A stretch of 8,376 nucleotides of DNA from positions 1-8,376 of the forward strand of contig CANGYC010000090.1 of assembly GCA_947457975.1 (NCBI GenBank). Reading direction: 5' to 3'. The position numbers were made by a program, and so were the translations under genes. The notes beneath the pieces were generated by a model that saw only the letters and a list, made by a program, of their open reading frames with translations, made no database searches and was not told where the DNA came from. The DNA comes from Comamonadaceae bacterium. Its GTDB lineage: Bacteria > Pseudomonadota > Gammaproteobacteria > Burkholderiales > Burkholderiaceae_C. The stretch's first letter is position 1. Every line of letters starts with the position of its first letter. This document shows, piece by piece, positions 1-6,534 of this stretch.

Positions 1-1035
1 ATCATCGAGGCCGCGCACCCGATGCCCGACGAAGCGGGCCTGAAGGCGGCCGAACGCATCAAGGCCTTTGTGCAGGGCCTCTCGGAAGACGACCTGGTGC
101 TGTGCCTGATCTCAGGCGGCGGCTCGGCCCTGCTGCCCGCGCCCGCGCCCGGGCTCACGCTGGCCGACAAGCAGGACATCAACGCCCAGCTGCTCAAAAG
201 CGGCGCCTCCATCGGCGAGATGAACTGCGTGCGCCGGCATCTCTCCACGATCAAGGGCGGCCGGCTGGCGGCGCTGTGCCATCCGGCGCGCGTGCTCACA
301 TTGCTGATTTCCGACGTCCCAGGCGACCAGCTGCCCGACATCGCCTCCGGCCCCACGGTGGCCGATGCCAGCACCTGCGCCGACGCGCTGGCCATTCTCG
401 AGCGCTACCGCATCCAGGTGCCGCCGGCGGCGCGCGCACTGCTGGAAAGCGGCGAGGGCGAAACCCTCAAGCCCGGCGATGCGCGTCTGGCCCGCTGCGA
501 GACGCGGCTCATCAGCTCGCCGCAGATCGGCCTGGAAGCAGCCGCACGCTTGGCGCGCGAAGCCGGCTACGGCGTGTGCATCCTGGGCGACAGCCTCGAA
601 GGCGAAGCCCGCGAAGTGGGCCGCGTGATGGCCGGCATCGCGCTGCAGGTGGCCACGCACGGCCAGCCCCTGCCCGCACCCTGCGTGCTGCTCTCGGGCG
701 GCGAAACCACCGTGACGGTGCGCGGCCAGGGCCGAGGTGGGCGCAACGTGGAGTTTCTGCTGGCCCTCGGCGTGGCCCTCAAGGGCCTGCCTGGCGTGTG
801 GGCGCTGGCCGGCGACACCGACGGGGTGGACGGCATCGAAGAAATCGCCGGGGCACTGCTGGCCCCGGACACCCTGGACCGCGCCCGCGCCCTGAAGCTC
901 AAGCCCGCAGCCAGCCTGGACGACAACGACGGCCATGGCTTTTTCGGCGCGCTCGGCGACGCCGTGCTCACCGGCCCCACGCTCACCAACATCAACGATT
1001 TCCGCGCAGTGCTCATCCAGCCCCCGCAGCCCTGA
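1..1035 (+). CDS. ttuD: Glycerate 2-kinase, MOFRL/TtuD family (5'-truncated by window edge)
   Basis: This is predicted to phosphorylate D-glycerate with ATP in the cytoplasm, giving 2-phosphoglycerate; relatives are often annotated as hydroxypyruvate reductase TtuD. The frame is open from base 1 (IIEAAHP precedes the first Met at 22), so the true start lies outside the window. The 344 codons seen compare with about 420-430 in the family, so roughly 80-90 N-terminal residues are missing. Counting from base 1, visible family motifs are SGGGSALLPAP (38-48), GASIGEMN and RRHLSTIKGG (68-87), SDVPGD (104-109), SGGETTVTV (232-240), GRGGRNVEF (244-252), GDTDGVDG (271-278) and the closing GPTLTNINDF (325-334). 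The first half matches the GckA/DUF4147 N-terminal domain, the second the MOFRL domain. The stop TGA overlaps the ribosome binding site of the next small frame, which suggests one transcript. The family is clear; the 2-kinase regiospecificity and the symbol are inferred from the family. Confidence 0.93.
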   Translation: MIEAAHPMPDEAGLKAAERIKAFVQGLSEDDLVLCLISGGGSALLPAPAPGLTLADKQDINAQLLKSGASIGEMNCVRRHLSTIKGGRLAALCHPARVLTLLISDVPGDQLPDIASGPTVADASTCADALAILERYRIQVPPAARALLESGEGETLKPGDARLARCETRLISSPQIGLEAAARLAREAGYGVCILGDSLEGEAREVGRVMAGIALQVATHGQPLPAPCVLLSGGETTVTVRGQGRGGRNVEFLLALGVALKGLPGVWALAGDTDGVDGIEEIAGALLAPDTLDRARALKLKPAASLDDNDGHGFFGALGDAVLTGPTLTNINDFRAVLIQPPQP

Positions 1036-1040
1036 AGGAG
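1035..1040 (+). promoter_or_regulatory. Ribosome binding site AAGGAG for the 33-codon frame
   Basis: AAGGAG lies 7 nt before the ATG at 1048 and overlaps the TGA stop of the glycerate kinase. It is a near-ideal Shine-Dalgarno sequence with good spacing. This is the main reason to think that a real gene start existed here. Confidence 0.6.
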
Positions 1041-1047
1041 CCTTGTC

Positions 1048-1149
1048 ATGGACCTCCCCATCAACCATTTCAAGCGCGCGCTGGACCGCGCGGACCCGGC
1101 CGTCATCTACCAGGGCGGCAGCTTCGTCAAGGCGGACCCCCAGGGCTGA
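1048..1149 (+). pseudogene. 33-codon frame, possible remnant of an HpaI/GarL-type aldolase
   Basis: The frame starts with ATG 7 nt after a strong AAGGAG and stops at TGA 1147-1149. Its opening residues, MDLPINHFKRAL, resemble the N-terminus of HpcH/HpaI-family aldolases (4-hydroxy-2-oxoheptanedioate or 5-keto-4-deoxyglucarate aldolase), which usually continue with a glycine- and tryptophan-containing first strand (QIGLW-like). Here the sequence instead runs into ADPAVIYQGGSFVKADPQG, which I do not recognise, and ends. Intact members are about 250-270 residues, so nearly all of the barrel is absent. The most likely explanation is an internal deletion or rearrangement that left a start fused to foreign sequence. 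A genuine small protein cannot be excluded. The aldolase link is a pattern recalled from the family, not an alignment, and rests on only about 12 residues. The neighbouring glycerate kinase makes a sugar-diacid pathway context plausible. Confidence 0.42.
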
Positions 1150-1168
1150 GCCGGCCGCGCCTGCCGGC
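1150..1168. terminator. GC-rich hairpin between convergent genes, possible bidirectional terminator
   Basis: GCCGGC at 1150-1155 pairs with GCCGGC at 1163-1168 around a 7-nt loop. The hairpin fills most of the 21-bp gap between the 33-codon frame and the convergent gene ending at 1171. Its position suits a shared terminator, but neither strand has a clear T-run after the stem. Each arm is also a self-complementary hexamer that could occur by chance in such GC-rich DNA. Confidence 0.3.
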
Positions 1169-1170
1169 CT

Positions 1171-3309
1171 TCAGTCCTTCAGCTCAATCGGCGCGATGCT
1201 GCTGAAGCTGTCGGTCCACAGCGGTGCGTCTTCGGGCCTGAGGCCGGAGGAGCGCACCTTGGGTGAACCGGCGTCGGGCGGGAAGGCCGCAAAGTAGGCC
1301 GGGTTGCGCCCCATGATGAAGTAACGGTTGAAGTGGATGCCACGCGCGCCGTCGTAGGCCTGGTCGACCGCGCGGAAGCTCATGTCCAGGGCCTGTGCCT
1401 GGCGCCGCACCACGGGGTAGAGGTCCAGGTAGCTGTTGGTGATGTGGGCCACGATGAGCCCACCCGGGGCCAGGTGCCTGGCGTAGAGCGCGAAGGCCTC
1501 GCGGGTGAGCAGGTGCAGGGGCACCGAGCCGCCGGAAAACGCATCGAGCACGATCACGTCATACAGGCGATCGGCCGGCAAGGTTTCAAACTTCAGCCGG
1601 GCATCGCCCAGGTACATGCGCTGGGTGCCGGCTTTGCAGAGGGCCAGGTTGTCGAACCACTCGTTGGCCACCTTGATGACCTCGGGATTGATCTCGAAGA
1701 AGTCGTAGGCATCGCTGGTGCGCGCGTAGTTGGCCAGCGTTCCCGCCCCCAGGCCCACCACGGCCACGCTCAGCGAAGGCTTGGCTGAGGCTGCGTAGCG
1801 CAAGGTCTGGCCGGCACCGCTGTCCTCACCGTAGTAGGTGAGGTTGGCGCGCTTGCGGTCCGGACTCAGGAACTGCACCCCGTGCACCACCTGCCCGCTG
1901 TAGAAGATGCGCATGTCAGACTCTGGGGCGCCAGCCTGGCGGCGGTCAGCCACCGTGACCGTGCCGTAGAAGTTGCGCGCCTGGTAGAGCGTGGTCGAAG
2001 CCTGCCCGGGCTTGTCCTGCCCTCGCAGGGACAAGGGGTCTTCCCAGTACATGACCAGGGCAGCCGCACCCGCCACCAGCACGGCCACCGCCGACCGACC
2101 CACACCAGCCGCACGCACGCGCCAGCTCACGCCGCCGGCCAGCAGCAGCGCCGCCAGCAGCATCAGCGGCCACTCGTGGTAGTCGGCAAACAGATGCGTG
2201 GCCACCAGAGAGACGAACAGCCCGCCGCAGGCCCCCCCCACGGACATGAGCAGGTAGTACTCGGTCAGGTAGCGCGCACTCGCAGGCCGTGCCCGGTAGA
2301 GCTCGCCATGCGCCACAAAGCAGATGAGGAACATCACCGCAAAGTGCGCCCAGCGGGTCTGGTCCAAGGAGTAGTCCAGATCCAGCCCCAGCAGGCCCGG
2401 CAGTTCATCGCGGCCTGTTAGCAGGAACAAGGCCAGCACCAGCAGGGGCGCCGCAAACTTGCGCTGGTACCAGCGCGGGTGGTCGAAGCAGATGATGAAG
2501 GTCAGCAGGTACAGGCCCAGGGTGGTGATCCACAGCCGGGGCTCAGGGGCCACGTTGTGGCTGACATGGTCGGTGGTGGTGATGAAGGCCAGCGAGGCAA
2601 GGGCCGGCAGCAGCACCCAGAGCGCGCGCGCCACCAGACTGGGGCCGGCAGCAGACTCGGCAAGGTCGTCGGCCGCTGCGGCCACTGGTGCAGCATCCGG
2701 CTCGGGCAGCACGTGGTTGAGCAGCACCGAGGCGGCGCACAAGGCCGCGAAGGCCCAAAAGCCCAGGGTCCAGCCGCGGCCGATGTCCTGCAGGGCGAAA
2801 TAAGGCTCGAACAAATAGGGAAAGGACAGCAGCGCAAACAGCGACCCGGCATTCGACAGCGCGTACAGCCGGAAGGCCGAACGGCCCGGGTAGGCACGGG
2901 CATACCAGTGCTGGATCAAGGGCCCGGTGGTGGCCAGAAAGAAGTAAGCCAGCCCCACACTCAAGGACAGCAGCACGATGATGCGCAGCGCCGGGTCCTC
3001 GTCACCCACAGGCTTGAGCTCTGCACCGGGGATCACGTAGGCGGCAGCCCAGGCAGCGCCGGCAAGCAAGGCCAGGTGAATCCAGGTCTGTCGCGCGGGT
3101 GCGCAGCGGCGGCTGAGCAGGAAGGCATAGAAATAGCCCCCGCACAGCGCACACTGGAAAAACAGCATGGCCGTGGTCCACACCGAGGGGCTGCCACCAA
3201 ACCAGGGCAGGATGAACTTGCTGATCAGGGGCTGGACCTGGAACAGAAGGAAGGCGCTGAGTGCGATGGTGAGCGCGTAGCACACCCCGCGCAGAGTTTG
3301 CAGATTCAT
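1171..3309 (-). CDS. Membrane-fused spermidine-synthase-like protein (fused MFS/spermidine synthase family)
   Basis: This 712-residue inner-membrane protein has a SAM-binding-type C-terminal domain. Residues about 10-425 hold roughly 11-13 hydrophobic segments, opening with the family's FLLFQVQPLISKFILPWFGG stretch and VWTTAMLFFQ. Residues about 440-680 form a Rossmann methyltransferase-like domain: LYQARNFYGT (441-450), YYGEDSGAG (492-500), the nucleotide-binding loop GLGAGT (519-524), acidic FFEINP (E539), GDARLKFE (568-575) and DAFSGGSVPLHLLT (589-602), with LWTDSFSS near the end. Length is normal for the family. True aminopropyltransferases carry GGGDGG and a D-x-x-DPxGP-like motif; both are replaced here, so polyamine synthesis is doubtful and the substrate is unknown. 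The ATG at 3309 is chosen because the conserved first helix follows directly; its Shine-Dalgarno sequence is poor. It lies 117 bp downstream of czcA on the same strand and converges with the glycerate kinase region. Family assignment is firm, function open. Confidence 0.88.
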   Translation of the reverse strand: MNLQTLRGVCYALTIALSAFLLFQVQPLISKFILPWFGGSPSVWTTAMLFFQCALCGGYFYAFLLSRRCAPARQTWIHLALLAGAAWAAAYVIPGAELKPVGDEDPALRIIVLLSLSVGLAYFFLATTGPLIQHWYARAYPGRSAFRLYALSNAGSLFALLSFPYLFEPYFALQDIGRGWTLGFWAFAALCAASVLLNHVLPEPDAAPVAAAADDLAESAAGPSLVARALWVLLPALASLAFITTTDHVSHNVAPEPRLWITTLGLYLLTFIICFDHPRWYQRKFAAPLLVLALFLLTGRDELPGLLGLDLDYSLDQTRWAHFAVMFLICFVAHGELYRARPASARYLTEYYLLMSVGGACGGLFVSLVATHLFADYHEWPLMLLAALLLAGGVSWRVRAAGVGRSAVAVLVAGAAALVMYWEDPLSLRGQDKPGQASTTLYQARNFYGTVTVADRRQAGAPESDMRIFYSGQVVHGVQFLSPDRKRANLTYYGEDSGAGQTLRYAASAKPSLSVAVVGLGAGTLANYARTSDAYDFFEINPEVIKVANEWFDNLALCKAGTQRMYLGDARLKFETLPADRLYDVIVLDAFSGGSVPLHLLTREAFALYARHLAPGGLIVAHITNSYLDLYPVVRRQAQALDMSFRAVDQAYDGARGIHFNRYFIMGRNPAYFAAFPPDAGSPKVRSSGLRPEDAPLWTDSFSSIAPIELKD

Positions 3310-3426
3310 GTCTTTGCTTAATTGGCTGGAGCCTGATGGCCGTCAGCCGGGCATTGTCAGTGCAGACTCATCCGTGCCAGCCCGACGCACCCCGGAATTT
3401 CCTAGGCATGTCAACGGATTGACAAA
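3310..3426 (-). promoter_or_regulatory. Non-coding gap: end of czc operon and probable promoter region of the synthase-like gene
   Basis: This is the only sizeable non-coding gap in the window. Read on the minus strand it follows the czcA stop and precedes the ATG at 3309. It is somewhat more AT-rich than the genes. A consensus -35-like TTGACA (3414 to 3409) and a TTGTCA (3425 to 3420) are present, but no convincing -10 box stands at 16-18 nt from either. A weaker pair (CTGACG, 17 nt, AATTAA) lies nearer the start codon. No hairpin followed by a U-run was found for czcA. A promoter here is an inference from position. Confidence 0.35.
3409..3424. promoter_or_regulatory. Perfect 16-bp dyad TGTCAA-N4-TTGACA, candidate operator or hairpin
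   Basis: TGTCAA (3409-3414) and TTGACA (3419-3424) are perfect inverted repeats separated by CGGA. The dyad sits 2 bp beyond the czcA stop codon and about 100 bp upstream of the synthase-like gene. As DNA it looks like a site for a dimeric repressor, and one arm is itself a consensus -35 hexamer. As minus-strand RNA it would fold as a 6-bp stem with a UCCG loop, which fits the UNCG tetraloop pattern, but closed by A-U rather than the usual C-G and without a following U-run. The role is unassigned. Confidence 0.4.
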
Positions 3427-6400
3427 TCACATCTCCCAGGGGGTGCCCTGCGATGCCAAAGGCGGTTTACGGGCTCGATCCTCCCGGCCAAACCAGGCGG
3501 TGTAGAGCGCCGGCAGCACCACCAAGGTGAGCAAGGTGGCGGTGATCAAGCCACCGATCACCACCACCGCGAGCGGGCGCTGGGTCTCGGCGCCGATGTC
3601 ACGCGACAAGGCCATGGGCAGGAGGCCCAGAGCGGCCAGCATGGCCGTCATCAGCACGGTGCGCAGGCGCTGCATGGAGCCCAGGCGCACGGCCGTCATG
3701 ACGTCGTGGCCCTGGCCCCGCAGCTGCTGGAAGACCGACAGCATCACCACGCCATTGAGCACCGCCTGCCCGGACAGGGCGATGAAGCCGATGGCCGCCG
3801 ACACCGACAGCGGAATGTGCGTGACCCACAGCGCAATGAAGCCGCCGATCAGTGCCAGTGGCACGTTCACCAGGATCAGGGCGGCGAGTTTCACGGATTT
3901 GAAGGCGTCGAACAGCAGGATGAAGATCAGCAGTAGGGAAATCGGTACCACCACCGACAAGCGCTTCATGGCGCGCTCTTGGTTCTCGAACTCACCCGAC
4001 CAGGCCACGGCATAGGCCGTAGGCACTTGCACGTTCTGCGCCAGCCTGACCTTCATGTCCGCCACGATGGAGCCCATGTCGCGTCCCTTGATGAAGATGC
4101 CAATGGCCATGGTTCGGCGCCCACCTTCACGGGCAATGTTCATGGCCCCGCTGACTTCACGCACCTGGGCCACGGCCCCCAGGGGCACGCTTCCCCCATC
4201 GGGCGTGGACAGCAAGACCTGCGGCAGCAGGCCAATCGAGCGGCGGTCGGCGGCCAGTCGCACGGCCACCGAAAACTTGCGCTCGCCTTCCCAGATCTGC
4301 GTGGCGGACTTACCGGCCAGCGCTGCCTCGATCACGTCCTGGATGTCCTGCACATTCAGGCCATGGCGTGCGGCACGGTCGCGATCGATGTCGATCACCA
4401 GCTGGGGCAACTCACCCTCGCGGTCGATTTCAGCGCGGTAGACGCCACGCACCTGGCGGACCTGTCGCACGATCTCGCGTGAAAGACGGTTCAGCTCGGC
4501 CAGGTCCTCACCCGAGACCTTGATCACGATCTGTCCGTCCACTTGAGAAATGGACTCCAGCACGTTGTCCCGGATGGGCTGGGAAAAGGTCGGCTGCATG
4601 CCGGGAATGGCCGAGACCACGCGGTCCATTTCCTCGATGAGCGCGTCCCGGCTCAGGCCAGCACGCCACGCCTCGGGCGGCTTCACGTCCACAAAAACCT
4701 CCGCCATGCTGATGGTCTTGGGGTCGGTGCCGTCCTCAGGCTGGCCCGCCTTGGAGATGGCGCTGCGCACCTCGGGAACCGTCAGCAGTGCCCGGCGAAC
4801 TTCGCCCAACACGCGCCCTGCCTCGTCGTTGGAGATGCTCGCCGGCAGGCGCAGGTTCAGCCAGAACGTGCCCTCGTTGAGTTCGGGCAGGAATTCACTG
4901 CCCAGCCGGGAGGCCACGCCCATGGCGCCGGCAAAGGCCAGCAGCGACAGGGCGATCACCAGCTTGCGTTGGTGCAGCGCCCAGTCGAGCACCGGCGCAT
5001 AGACGCGCTTGCACGCAGCCACCATGCGGTTGTCTTCGTGCGGCAGCTTGCGGCGCAGCAGCCAGTAGGTCAGCAGCGGCACCAGGGTGAGCGAGAGCAC
5101 CAAGGCACCAATGAGCGCCGCCGTCACGGACAGCGCCATGGGCTGGAAGATGCGGCCCTCGTGCCGCTGCAGCGCAAAGATGGGCACGTGCGCGGCAATG
5201 ATGATGAGCATGGAAAAGAGGGTCGGGCGACCCACCTCGCTGGCCGCATCCACGATCACGCGCCGCCGCTCGCCGTCGGTCATGCTTTCCTTGCGCTGCG
5301 CCAGCCGGTGCATGACGTTTTCCACCACGATCACCGCGCCGTCGACGATGATGCCGAAGTCCAGCGCCCCCAGCGACAGCAGGTTGGCCGGGATGCCCAT
5401 GATCTTCAGGCCCATGAAGGTGCCCAGCAGCGCCAAGGGGATCACCAGCACCACGGCCAGGCTGGCGCGCAGGTTGCCCAGGAAGGCATAAAGCACCAGG
5501 GCCACCAGCACCGCACCCTCCACCAGGTTGCGGAACACGGTCGACAGGGTCTTGCCCATCAGCCAGGTGCGGTCATAGAAGGGGACGATCTCAATGCCCT
5601 TGGGCAGCCCGCGGGCGTTGAGCTCCTCGATGCGGGCCTTCACCGCCTTGAGCACCACGCTGGGGTTCTCTCCCTTGCGCATGAGCACGATGCCGGTGAC
5701 GGCGTCGTTGTCCTGGTCCTGGCCCACCACGCCCAGGCGGGGCACGGCACCCACCTGGACCTTGGCCACATCGCGCACCAGGATGGGGGAACCTCCTCGC
5801 GAAGCCAGCACGATGCGGCCGATGTCTTCTGCCGAGCTCAGCAGGCCGATGCCGCGGATGGCGTACTGCTGGGTGCCCTGCCCCACGTAGCTGCCGCCGG
5901 CGTTGGAGTTGCCACGGCCCAGCGCCTCCAGCAGGTCCTGCAGGCTCACACGGGCAGCGCGCAGCTTCTCCAGGTCAGGCTGCACCTCGTACTGCTTGAT
6001 GAAGCCGCCCATGCCCACCACATCGGCCACGCCGGGCACCTGGCGCAGGGCGCGCTCCACGGTCCAGTCCTGCACGGTGCGCAGGTCGGTGGTGTTGAAG
6101 GCGTCACCGCGCAGGCGGTAGCGCATGATCTCGCCCACGGGCGTGGCATTGGGCGCAATGTTGGCCTGCACGCCAGGCGGCAAGTCCACGCTGCGCAGCC
6201 GCTCATTCACCTGGGCCCGCACGGCCAGCACATCGGCCTTCTCGTCGTAGGTGACCACGGTGAAGGACAGGCCGAACTGGGTGTGCGAGAAAACCCGTAT
6301 GGAATTAGGAAGGCCGGACAGCGCCACTTCAATGGGCAAGGTGACCTGTTTTTCCACCTCCTCGGCGGCGCGGCCGGGGTGCAGGGCGATCACCGTGACC

Positions 6401-6534
6401 TGGGTGTCGGTGACATCGGGAAAGGCTTCCACCGACAGATTGCTGAAGGACACCAGGCCAGCCAGGGCGAACAGCAAGGTGCCGATCACCACAAACAGCG
6501 GCTGGTGAACCGCAAAGTGAATCAACCGTTTCAA
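3427..6534 (-). CDS. czcA: CzcA-type heavy-metal efflux RND transporter (inner-membrane pump)
   Basis: This is the proton-driven inner-membrane subunit of a tripartite pump that exports metal cations from periplasm or cytoplasm through CzcB and CzcC. At 1035 residues it has normal length for the CusA/CzcA (HME-RND) family. It shows TM1 at about 10-30, a large periplasmic loop, TM2-6 at about 335-490, TM7 near 525-545, a second periplasmic loop, and TM8-12 at about 860-1010. TM4 carries LDFGIIVDGAVIVVEN with acidic residues D392, D398 and E405, the proton-relay triad matching D402/D408/E415 of Cupriavidus CzcA. This signature is of the divalent-cation CzcA/CnrA type; CusA-type copper/silver pumps lack it. 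TDPKTISM (603-610) and QPIRDNVLESISQVDGQ (652-668) are further family landmarks. The chosen start is TTG, overlapping the czcB stop as TTGA, with GGAG 7 nt upstream; the N-terminus then begins as expected (MKRLIHFAVHQP). Exact metal (Zn, Co, Cd or Ni) is not determined. Confidence 0.96.
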   Translation of the reverse strand: MKRLIHFAVHQPLFVVIGTLLFALAGLVSFSNLSVEAFPDVTDTQVTVIALHPGRAAEEVEKQVTLPIEVALSGLPNSIRVFSHTQFGLSFTVVTYDEKADVLAVRAQVNERLRSVDLPPGVQANIAPNATPVGEIMRYRLRGDAFNTTDLRTVQDWTVERALRQVPGVADVVGMGGFIKQYEVQPDLEKLRAARVSLQDLLEALGRGNSNAGGSYVGQGTQQYAIRGIGLLSSAEDIGRIVLASRGGSPILVRDVAKVQVGAVPRLGVVGQDQDNDAVTGIVLMRKGENPSVVLKAVKARIEELNARGLPKGIEIVPFYDRTWLMGKTLSTVFRNLVEGAVLVALVLYAFLGNLRASLAVVLVIPLALLGTFMGLKIMGIPANLLSLGALDFGIIVDGAVIVVENVMHRLAQRKESMTDGERRRVIVDAASEVGRPTLFSMLIIIAAHVPIFALQRHEGRIFQPMALSVTAALIGALVLSLTLVPLLTYWLLRRKLPHEDNRMVAACKRVYAPVLDWALHQRKLVIALSLLAFAGAMGVASRLGSEFLPELNEGTFWLNLRLPASISNDEAGRVLGEVRRALLTVPEVRSAISKAGQPEDGTDPKTISMAEVFVDVKPPEAWRAGLSRDALIEEMDRVVSAIPGMQPTFSQPIRDNVLESISQVDGQIVIKVSGEDLAELNRLSREIVRQVRQVRGVYRAEIDREGELPQLVIDIDRDRAARHGLNVQDIQDVIEAALAGKSATQIWEGERKFSVAVRLAADRRSIGLLPQVLLSTPDGGSVPLGAVAQVREVSGAMNIAREGGRRTMAIGIFIKGRDMGSIVADMKVRLAQNVQVPTAYAVAWSGEFENQERAMKRLSVVVPISLLLIFILLFDAFKSVKLAALILVNVPLALIGGFIALWVTHIPLSVSAAIGFIALSGQAVLNGVVMLSVFQQLRGQGHDVMTAVRLGSMQRLRTVLMTAMLAALGLLPMALSRDIGAETQRPLAVVVIGGLITATLLTLVVLPALYTAWFGREDRARKPPLASQGTPWEM

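Noticed and set aside
112..1068. A 318-codon minus-strand open frame opposite the glycerate kinase.
   Set aside because: Ala/Gly/His-rich with no family motif, opposite a frame with many glycerate kinase motifs; a shadow frame.
102..1205. A 367-codon plus-strand frame overlapping the glycerate kinase and running over the 33-codon frame.
   Set aside because: Arg/Pro/Ala-rich translation typical of an out-of-phase GC-rich gene. It also overruns the ends of two better supported frames and the convergent gene.
2479..3321. A 280-codon plus-strand open frame opposite the synthase-like gene.
   Set aside because: Low-complexity Gly/Gln/Arg composition, no domain, and wholly opposite a gene with clear conserved motifs; a shadow frame.
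3331..3350. Short CTGA/TCAG inverted repeat considered as a czcA terminator.
   Set aside because: Only 4 bp of stem with a 6-nt loop and no following U-run; not distinguishable from chance.
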